A stretch of DNA of 11,571 nucleotides from Candidatus Rifleibacteriota bacterium (lineage in GTDB: Bacteria; Vulcanimicrobiota; Xenobia; Xenobiales; Xenobiaceae), in the NCBI GenBank assembly GCA_900772775.1, contig CAAGRW010000109.1, positions 1-11,571 on the forward strand, given 5' to 3'. Shown in pieces: positions 6,080-11,571 of this stretch. The notes below the pieces were generated by a model. The model was given only the letters and a program-made list of their open reading frames with translations, made no database searches and was not told the DNA's origin. Positions within the stretch are counted from its first letter, which is position 1; every line of letters begins with the position of its first letter. Made by a program: the position numbers and the translations under genes.

Positions 6080-8568
6080 TCTAAAGCCACCGCTGTTAAA
6101 ATAAGCTCAGCCATACGTTGACCAGCTCCTTCGGTAGTTCCCATAGTCTTTTTCAGATCTTCAGCCGTTTGCGCATATTTTTTAGGATCTTCAATCCATT
6201 CAAAAATAGGTTTAGCCAAAACAGAAGTGTCTTTTTTAACTAAAACTTCAGGAACGACTAAACGTGAAGCGATGCGATTGGGTATAGCAGCAAAACCGTG
6301 GCGAGCATAGGAGCGCAAACGCAAATAGCGTTTTATTTTAGAAAGAAGGGGCGCATTTTCCAAGAGACCACCAATTCCGCCTCTTGGCAAAGAGGCATCA
6401 GCAGACAGCCCCACAACCATCGGTTTTCCGCAACTTCCCAATTCTCCAGTATTGGTACCGGGAATAGTTAGGGCCATATCAATTTCAGCAATAGCTTGGT
6501 AAGGATGGCCCCAAAGAACTTCTACCTCAAAGCTACGTCCAGCTGTGCCTTCAGCTTCATGGGGACAATCTACCAAAATACAATCGGGTCTTATTAGCTT
6601 TCCTTTAGCTATAGGCAGTCCTAAACTTATAGGATGATAAAGAGCAGATTCTAATCTGGCCTTAGAAACGAAAGGAGAAACTGAGAGCACAAAATCCACT
6701 TGAGGATAACGCGTCTTTATGAGAGCAGCTACTCGTAAAAAAACTCCCAAAGCTATCTTGGTGTGCAAGAAACGCGATCCCGGGAAAATACCGATCTTCC
6801 AGGCTCCACGCTTTTCTTTATTTTGCGAGACAGACTCGCGATCCACTTCGGAAAAAACACCATCAATACTCAAATTGCCAATACTGACAACTTCTTTTAT
6901 TCCAGACTCTTCCAATTCTTTAGCCAAAGCAATATCAGAAGCAGCTACTTTGTCAAAATAAGGCAAAAGATAACTGTATCTAACGGCATAAGCCACTGAT
7001 TTGTATCGTAAACGCCAAGCTAAAATTTTGGCATGAAGTAAATCGCCGCCTAAGAAAACAACTACGCCACGCTGACGGAATTTAAAACCATTGAATAATC
7101 CGAGCATTAAATGCAAAGTCTGACTAGGTTTCAAAACAACAGATACACCCGGCAAAGAGGCAGCAACTTCGGCCTCAGCCCCAGAAGCATAAGGACAAGG
7201 AACTAGAGCGACTATTACTCTAAACAATCCTTGATTGGCTCTTTCTAAATGGGCCACAGTACGGCGCACCCAAGCGGCAACTTCACCAGGAGAATTAGAA
7301 GTAATAACAATATCAAACGGTTCGTTTTGGCGACGCTCAGCGTTATTTTTAATGCGTTCGTAAAGTGAAGCCGCTATCTTATCAACAACTCCCGGAGCTC
7401 CCATAGAATTTTTCATATCCAAAAGATCTTGTTTTATTTGACGGCGCTCGGGAGTATCAGACATAAAATTGCGCAAATGTGGAAGTATATTTTCGGCATT
7501 AACTTCATCTTGAATAAATTCAGGAACAATGCGTTTGCCTGCTACCAAACTCGGCAAGCCGATATGCTCTATTTTTAGAAGATGAGCCCAAAGCAAAAAA
7601 CGTCCTACAATAGCATCGAATGGACACAATTTATAGGCCAAAACCATAGGAGTACCCAAAATAGCAGCTTCTAAACTGGCCGTACCAGAGCTCATTAGAG
7701 CAGCACGACTAGATAAAAGAGCCAAACGAGACTGACCATCGAGAAGGCGCACATAAGGGAACCGCTCTCCCATTATCTCGGTAATTTGGCTGCGCAAGTT
7801 TTCGGTAGCGCACGGAATCAGAACTTGCAAATCAGGCTTTTCTGCATGCAATTTCTCAGCGATATTCAAAAAAGTAGGTAAAAGATACTTTATTTCCGGC
7901 GTCCGGCTGCCAGGCAAAATAGCTAAGATGTTTTCTCCCGATAGACCAAGAATAAGCTTGGCCTCTTCAGGAGAGATGGACAATTCGGGCATATCCAGCA
8001 AGGGATGGCCGAAGAAATCTACTTCCATACCGAAACGACGATAATTTTCGGCATTGCTTAAAAAAGTGCAAATAACTCTGTCAGTGCGACTAAAAATTTG
8101 ACGCAAACGAGCTTCGCTCGTTGTCCAGGCTGAAGGTGGGAAATAATAGACAGAGTTGTAGCCATATCTGGTTAAAAGACCGGCATAGCGCATATTTACA
8201 GCCGGGCAATCTATTAAAACAGTCAGATGGGGCTTAGCTTCAAGCAAATGGGAGCGCACATATAAATAATGATATATATACTTGTGCAAACACAAAAGAG
8301 CCCCGCCGGGACCGATGATAGCCATATCAGTGGTTTTTAACCACAGCTTCACTCCCGACGCGGCCATATGTGAACCGCCTACACCGACAAACTTTAAGTT
8401 GGGGTTAATTGCTAGCAGAGCCTTAGCTAAATTTCCTCCGTGAAGATCTCCGGAAGGCTCTACAGCAATTATAGCAACCGTAAGCTGCGGGCAGGCGGAT
8501 AATTGCTGACGCTGATTATTGGCCAAAATGCACCAACTAGGCGTTATTGTGGGTTCTGGCTCCCACAT
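6076..8568 (-). CDS. lpxB: LpxB fused to a second LpxB-related domain
   Basis: An uninterrupted frame of about 830 residues, twice the normal LpxB length of about 380. Residues 29-410 are LpxB-like: VEPSGDLHG (Glu37), GVGGSHM, LIDCPAVN (Asp120), FFGHPLLD, ILPGSR (Arg222) and SSGTASLE. These keep the equivalents of E. coli Glu15, Asp98 and Arg201, although PDF reads PAV and WAW reads WTT. LpxB joins UDP-diacylglucosamine to lipid X to form the lipid A disaccharide. Residues 417-830 form a second GT-B domain: TSNSPGEVAAWV, FLGGDLLHA, IGNLSIDG, FPGSR and IPGTNTGELG. This half is closer to the stand-alone gene at 4267-5442. The ATG at 8568 was chosen; a GTG at 8607 and a TTG at 8526 are alternatives, none with a good ribosome site. 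It overlaps lpxA by 32 bases. Fusion is seen directly; the role of the second half is unknown. Confidence 0.85.
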   Translation of the reverse strand: MWEPEPTITPSWCILANNQRQQLSACPQLTVAIIAVEPSGDLHGGNLAKALLAINPNLKFVGVGGSHMAASGVKLWLKTTDMAIIGPGGALLCLHKYIYHYLYVRSHLLEAKPHLTVLIDCPAVNMRYAGLLTRYGYNSVYYFPPSAWTTSEARLRQIFSRTDRVICTFLSNAENYRRFGMEVDFFGHPLLDMPELSISPEEAKLILGLSGENILAILPGSRTPEIKYLLPTFLNIAEKLHAEKPDLQVLIPCATENLRSQITEIMGERFPYVRLLDGQSRLALLSSRAALMSSGTASLEAAILGTPMVLAYKLCPFDAIVGRFLLWAHLLKIEHIGLPSLVAGKRIVPEFIQDEVNAENILPHLRNFMSDTPERRQIKQDLLDMKNSMGAPGVVDKIAASLYERIKNNAERRQNEPFDIVITSNSPGEVAAWVRRTVAHLERANQGLFRVIVALVPCPYASGAEAEVAASLPGVSVVLKPSQTLHLMLGLFNGFKFRQRGVVVFLGGDLLHAKILAWRLRYKSVAYAVRYSYLLPYFDKVAASDIALAKELEESGIKEVVSIGNLSIDGVFSEVDRESVSQNKEKRGAWKIGIFPGSRFLHTKIALGVFLRVAALIKTRYPQVDFVLSVSPFVSKARLESALYHPISLGLPIAKGKLIRPDCILVDCPHEAEGTAGRSFEVEVLWGHPYQAIAEIDMALTIPGTNTGELGSCGKPMVVGLSADASLPRGGIGGLLENAPLLSKIKRYLRLRSYARHGFAAIPNRIASRLVVPEVLVKKDTSVLAKPIFEWIEDPKKYAQTAEDLKKTMGTTEGAGQRMAELILTAVALE

Positions 8569-9346
8569 TGCTAGCTTTATTGAGCACTCCCATATGCGAA
8601 GGCGCACGCAAGAAGTCTAAGAATTGCTCAATTTCAGGAGTGTGTTCCAATTCGCTATCAATGCGCTCTATAGCAGCGCTGATAGTTAAGCCCATAGAAC
8701 CAAGTATAAAAATAGCTTTTTGTATGGCTAAACGACTCTCTTTAGAAATGTCACGGCGACGCATACCTCTAAAGTTCATGCTGAACAAACGGCACGGGTT
8801 GCCATCAACAATGCTAAAAGGAGGCAAATCTTTATTGATTTTGGAGCAACCGCCTACCATGCAAAGACGGCCGATACGAGTATGCTGATGGATACCAACC
8901 AAACCACCCAAAACAGCTTGATCATCAACTACAGTATGACCAGCTAAGCCGGCATAATTGGCCATAGTCACTTGGTTGCCGATACGACAATTGTGAGCGA
9001 TATGTACATTGGCCATTAAAAGATTGCCACTACCTACCGAAGTAAGTCCATCTTCATCGGCAGCTCTATGTATAGTTACATATTCGCGGAAATCGTTATT
9101 GTCGCCAATAGTTACGAAAGAACGCTGCCCTTTATAACTAAAATCTTGAGGAGCTAAGCCGATAGTCACGCCAGGATAAATGCGATTGTTTTTACCTATA
9201 GTCGTCCAACCGTCAATTACGACAGACGACATAATTTTGGTACCGTCACCGATTTCTACATTTTCACCGATAATGGAAAAGGGGCCGATTTCTACACCTT
9301 CGCCTATGCGTGCTTTAGGGTGTACTATAGCGCTGGGATGAATCAC
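8537..9346 (-). CDS. lpxA: LpxA, UDP-N-acetylglucosamine (or GlcNAc3N) acyltransferase
   Basis: A 269-residue homotrimeric left-handed beta-helix enzyme, close to the 262 of E. coli. It starts with the typical MIHPSAIVHP and keeps hexapeptide repeats to about 170. The catalytic HIAHNC holds His118 (E. coli His125), and VHIAHNC, ANYAGLAGH, GIHQHTRIG and VGGCSKINKDLPP match the family blocks. LpxA puts the first 3-hydroxyacyl chain on the sugar 3 position from acyl-ACP in the cytosol. Gly166 matches E. coli Gly173, the chain-length ruler residue that allows a long (C14-like) chain there; chain length here is inference. The GTG start follows AGGAG nine bases upstream. It lies 48 bases after the dehydrogenase gene and overlaps the LpxB frame. 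The C-terminal helical domain looks complete. Confidence 0.95.
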   Translation of the reverse strand: MIHPSAIVHPKARIGEGVEIGPFSIIGENVEIGDGTKIMSSVVIDGWTTIGKNNRIYPGVTIGLAPQDFSYKGQRSFVTIGDNNDFREYVTIHRAADEDGLTSVGSGNLLMANVHIAHNCRIGNQVTMANYAGLAGHTVVDDQAVLGGLVGIHQHTRIGRLCMVGGCSKINKDLPPFSIVDGNPCRLFSMNFRGMRRRDISKESRLAIQKAIFILGSMGLTISAAIERIDSELEHTPEIEQFLDFLRAPSHMGVLNKASNVGARTHNNA

Positions 9347-9354
9347 TTTCAGAA

Positions 9355-9363
9355 TCTCCTCTC
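9355..9363 (-). promoter_or_regulatory. Strong ribosome binding site of lpxA
   Basis: Read on the minus strand this is GAGAGGAGA; its AGGAG core (9356-9360) sits nine bases before the GTG at 9346. It confirms the GTG as the lpxA start, where the protein begins with the family-typical IHPSA. Confidence 0.7.
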
Positions 9364-9394
9364 GATCAAAAAAATACTAAATATTGGAGAAAAA

Positions 9395-10333
9395 CTATTC
9401 GGCAATCTTAATCCTATGCATATTTTCCAATACATGCACAGCCAATTCCAAAGCGCGCTCACCGTCTTCTCCGGAAACGACAGGCTCTTTATGATTGGCG
9501 ACACAATCCGCAAAGTTACTAAGTTCCAAACGGAGAGGTTCTTCTTTTTCGATATTGACAAATTCCGGTTCCAGAGGACGACCATCCGGCCCAGGACGCG
9601 AAATTGTTAAAGTTTGGTTGATGAAATCCAAAGAGAATACACGTCCGGTATTCTCAGTAATTTTTAGGCAACGCTTGCGTTCACCTGAGTTGCGGCTGGC
9701 CACTAAACTAGCGACAGCACCGCACTCAAAGCGGATTTGTACATGAGCCACATCCTCAAATTTAGAGTAGACCGAAGTGCCCATGGCATGAATTTCTTCC
9801 GCTGGAGACTTGTACAAACTCAAAAGAATATCAAAGTCGTGGATCATCAAATCCCAAATAATACCGACATCTAAGTTGCGAGTTGTAGGACCGGAAAGGC
9901 GATGACATTCGATAAGAACGGGAGTGCCAACCATTTCTTTCAGCTTAATAATAGCTGGGTTGAAGCGTTCCAAATGGCCGACTTGCAGGATTAAGTTTTT
10001 CTCTTTGGCCAAAGCAACCAAACGCTTGGCCTGTTCCACTTCCACCGTAATGGGCTTTTCAACCAGAACATGTATGCCATGCTCTAAGAAATCTCGAGCA
10101 ATCTGATAATGGAGCGGAGTAGGAGAAACAATAACTACACCGTCAATTTTTCCATAAAGGCTCTGGTAATCTTTATAATATTTTGTGCCGTATTGCTCAG
10201 CTAAAGGAGCGACCTTGGCTTCATCAAGATCGACAATACCTGCCAATTCGATCTGAGGCAGCTCAGAACACACTCGAGCATGATTTCTACCCATGCTGCC
10301 GATACCGACTACGCCAACTCTAATTGGCTTCAT
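9395..10333 (-). CDS. Gfo/Idh/MocA oxidoreductase, GnnA-like UDP-GlcNAc 3-dehydrogenase candidate
   Basis: A 312-residue NAD(P)-dependent oxidoreductase. A Rossmann motif GIGSMG (10-15) is followed by VSPTPLH (69-75), the family EKP (92-94) and a catalytic-type WDLMIHD (160-166). The C-terminal alpha/beta domain is complete. Members placed beside lpxA in bacteria such as Acidithiobacillus and Leptospira are GnnA, which oxidises the sugar 3-OH of UDP-GlcNAc so that GnnB can aminate it to UDP-GlcNAc3N, giving amide-linked lipid A chains. Here the gene lies directly upstream of lpxA, but no GnnB aminotransferase is in the window. Other Gfo/Idh roles in envelope sugar synthesis remain possible. 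The start at 10333 was chosen over an upstream TTG at 10354 because GGGAGGAAG lies seven bases before it and the upstream codons would translate that site. Family certain, substrate inferred. Confidence 0.88.
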   Translation of the reverse strand: MKPIRVGVVGIGSMGRNHARVCSELPQIELAGIVDLDEAKVAPLAEQYGTKYYKDYQSLYGKIDGVVIVSPTPLHYQIARDFLEHGIHVLVEKPITVEVEQAKRLVALAKEKNLILQVGHLERFNPAIIKLKEMVGTPVLIECHRLSGPTTRNLDVGIIWDLMIHDFDILLSLYKSPAEEIHAMGTSVYSKFEDVAHVQIRFECGAVASLVASRNSGERKRCLKITENTGRVFSLDFINQTLTISRPGPDGRPLEPEFVNIEKEEPLRLELSNFADCVANHKEPVVSGEDGERALELAVHVLENMHRIKIAE

Positions 10334-10448
10334 ACCTATGCTTCCTCCCAACAATTCCGTATCCGTTAAAAGCTAACAAGTTAAAAACGCGCTTATTTCG
10401 CCTGTTAAAAGACAGTTTCCTACAACAAACGATCAATAAAAGCCACTT
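10334..10448 (-). other. Intergenic gap between fabZ and the dehydrogenase gene
   Basis: This 115-base AT-rich gap is the longest in the minus-strand run. It holds the ribosome site of the next gene. I see no convincing -35/-10 pair and no stem-loop with a T run, so a new promoter or processing site here is possible but unsupported. Confidence 0.4.
10341..10349 (-). promoter_or_regulatory. Strong ribosome binding site of the dehydrogenase gene
   Basis: GGGAGGAAG on the minus strand, seven bases before the ATG at 10333. It decides the start, since the longer frame from 10354 would read through this site. Confidence 0.75.
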
Positions 10449-10874
10449 CTAATGCCAAGCGAAAGTAAGCATACCTTCGCAAGCGGTATTTTCTCCCACA
10501 CAAGCGCGTACTGACAAAGTTACATTTTTGTCATCACGCTCTATTTCTTTGGCATAAAGTTCGAGACGATCCCCAGGCACTACTTGAGTTCTAAATTTAA
10601 ATTTCTTAGCCCCAATTAAATCTAAAGTAGAAACTTTTATGGGAGCATTCTCATTGCCAACATAAAGCAACCAACAAAGCTGAGCTAAAGCTTCCATTTG
10701 TAAAACACCAGGCATAATGGGATTGCCTGGAAAGTGGCCTTCGAAATGGGGTTCGGCCATAGTTACATTCTTATAGCCCGAGATCTCCGGGAAATTGAGT
10801 TCAGTTACAACATCTACAAAAAGCATAGGGCTCTTATAGGGAGTTCTGTGTAATATATCTTTGATATTAAGCAT
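10449..10874 (-). CDS. fabZ: FabZ, 3-hydroxyacyl-ACP dehydratase
   Basis: A 141-residue hot-dog-fold dehydratase of normal length. The active-site block GHFPGNPIMPGVLQMEALAQ (46-65) holds the catalytic His47 and Glu61. KKFKFRTQVVPGD (90-102) matches the second strand pair. FabZ dehydrates 3-hydroxyacyl-ACP in fatty acid elongation, and its placement beside lpxC and lpxA balances acyl chains between phospholipid and lipid A. The ATG at 10874 was chosen over an upstream frame extension because it has GAGGAG ten bases upstream and gives the standard N-terminus. It overlaps the lpxC stop by eight bases, so translation may be coupled. The usual LPHRYPFLLVD near the N-terminus reads TPYKSPMLFVD, a departure at a normally conserved His-Arg. 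In some diderms lpxC and fabZ are fused; here they are separate. Confidence 0.93.
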   Translation of the reverse strand: MLNIKDILHRTPYKSPMLFVDVVTELNFPEISGYKNVTMAEPHFEGHFPGNPIMPGVLQMEALAQLCWLLYVGNENAPIKVSTLDLIGAKKFKFRTQVVPGDRLELYAKEIERDDKNVTLSVRACVGENTACEGMLTFAWH

Positions 10875-11571
10875 TTTTATGCATCTCCTCAGCGACTTTA
10901 CGAACAAATTCCACATGCAATTTATGACCGGCACGAACAGCTAAGACAAAAGCCCGCAAAGGACGACCAAGTAAACAAAGATCGCCGGCTAAATCCAAAA
11001 CTTTATGGCGCACAGGCTCGTTGACGAAACGCTGAGTGCTTTTTACATCGAAACCGGGACGATCATAAATCAAGGCGTTGGAAAGGTCGCCACCTTGCCC
11101 CAAACCATTTTCCAACAAAGTTTTTACTTCTGACCAAAAACCAAAAGTGCGAGCAGGAGCGACATGAGTAACGAAGTTGTCATAACCACAATAGCGGAAG
11201 CGCTGATTGCCAACTTGTGGACTGGCGTAGCTGACAGCTCCCTCCAAATTGTACTGAGAGTCAGGCATAGCTAAAACCAACCCCTCACCTTCAGCAACAA
11301 AAATAGGCTCTTCAATATAGTAGTCTTCTACTTCACTGCCCTCCTGATTTACAATGCCAACTTTCTCTATAGCCTGGCAAAAAGGCAAAGCAGAGCCGTC
11401 TAAAATAGGCACTTCGGGCCCATCAATTTCTATTAACGCGTTATCTATGGACAAACCGCCCAAAGCGGCCATTAAGTGCTCTACCGTACCTACCACAGCT
11501 TGGCCTTTTCCTAAAGAAGTAGAACGCTTAGTAGAGACAACATACTCATAAGTAGCTGGAATATATTCCCC
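10867..11571 (-). CDS. lpxC: LpxC, UDP-3-O-acyl-GlcNAc deacetylase, 5' end cut by the window
   Basis: 234 residues are visible and the frame runs off the right edge; about 65-75 N-terminal residues are missing from a normal length near 300. LpxC is the zinc deacetylase that makes the committed step of lipid A synthesis in the cytosol. The visible part begins at IPATYEYVVSTKRSTSLG and includes TVEHLMAALGGL (zinc-ligand His32 of the visible part), EIDGPEVPILDGSA, PARTFGF, EPVRHKVLDLAGD (His189 and Asp193, the other two ligands) and RAGHKLHVEF (catalytic-type His216). All expected active-site residues are therefore present, so this copy looks functional, in contrast to the LpxD-like protein. It is upstream of fabZ and overlaps it by eight bases. 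Promoter and start are outside the window. Confidence 0.95.
   Translation of the reverse strand, partial: GEYIPATYEYVVSTKRSTSLGKGQAVVGTVEHLMAALGGLSIDNALIEIDGPEVPILDGSALPFCQAIEKVGIVNQEGSEVEDYYIEEPIFVAEGEGLVLAMPDSQYNLEGAVSYASPQVGNQRFRYCGYDNFVTHVAPARTFGFWSEVKTLLENGLGQGGDLSNALIYDRPGFDVKSTQRFVNEPVRHKVLDLAGDLCLLGRPLRAFVLAVRAGHKLHVEFVRKVAEEMHKNA
10885..10890 (-). promoter_or_regulatory. Ribosome binding site of fabZ inside the lpxC end
   Basis: GAGGAG on the minus strand, ten bases before the fabZ ATG at 10874, lying within the last codons of lpxC. It supports the short fabZ start and translational linkage of the two genes. Confidence 0.6.

Noticed and set aside
6719..6999. Plus-strand open frames inside the LpxB fusion.
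   Set aside because: They are short, overlap each other in different frames, and lie opposite conserved FPGSR-region coding.
8569..8607. GTG start extending the LpxB fusion by 13 residues.
   Set aside because: The extra residues have no LpxB similarity, and the extension lies wholly inside lpxA without a good ribosome site. It cannot be excluded.
8547..8888. Plus-strand 113-codon frame opposite lpxA.
   Set aside because: The opposite strand encodes well-conserved LpxA, and the product matches nothing I know.
10402..10415. Small inverted repeat CTGT/ACAG in the gap after fabZ, considered as a terminator or operator.
   Set aside because: The stem is only four bases, with no T run after it on the minus strand.
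10875..10934. Upstream extension of fabZ by 20 residues.
   Set aside because: It lies inside lpxC. The internal ATG at 10874 has its own ribosome site and gives the normal FabZ N-terminus.

Overview
This 11.6 kb window looks like chromosomal DNA from a diderm (outer-membrane) bacterium. It carries much of the early lipid A (Raetz) pathway: lpxC, fabZ, a Gfo/Idh/MocA dehydrogenase, lpxA and an lpxB fusion on the minus strand, and an lpxD-like gene plus a stand-alone LpxB-related gene on the plus strand. Base composition is moderate (mid-40s percent GC by eye, not computed). I cannot assign a phylum from the window. LpxB-related stand-alone proteins of this kind are, from memory, typical of Cyanobacteria and some other deep-branching diderms, and the gene order is not proteobacterial. 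No rRNA, tRNA, CRISPR array, insertion sequence or long repeat was seen.

Layout. Plus strand, 1-5442, is one tightly packed run of six genes: a partial gene with a possible TusA/YedF-like domain, a TldE/PmbA-type protein, an LpxD-like acyltransferase, a small membrane protein, an UshA/5'-nucleotidase-type metallophosphoesterase, and an LpxB-related glycosyltransferase-like protein. Spacings run from a 10-nt overlap to 26 nt, so it reads as an operon. Minus strand, 11571-5411, is a second run of six: lpxC (cut by the window edge), fabZ, a GnnA-like oxidoreductase, lpxA, a very large LpxB fusion, and a Ste14/ICMT-type membrane methyltransferase. Most junctions are short or overlapping; the longest gap is 115 bp before the oxidoreductase. 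The two operons converge and their last genes overlap tail to tail by 32 nt.

How the genes fit together. FabZ supplies acyl chains; LpxA, LpxC and an LpxD-type enzyme build the diacylated UDP-sugar; LpxB joins two sugars. The oxidoreductase beside lpxA suggests the 3-amino-sugar (GlcNAc3N) variant of lipid A. The terminal ICMT-type methyltransferase recalls LmtA, which methylates the lipid A 1-phosphate in Leptospira. Several enzymes depart from the textbook: the LpxD-like protein has lost both catalytic histidines, the metallophosphoesterase has Arg in place of the catalytic His of GNHE, and LpxB is fused to a second LpxB-superfamily domain that is more like the stand-alone LpxB-related protein than like LpxB. 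No lpxH, lpxI or lpxK was recognised, so the UDP-diacylglucosamine hydrolase step is unassigned. The most interesting possibility is a non-canonical lipid A or related glycolipid pathway built on divergent LpxD and LpxB paralogues.
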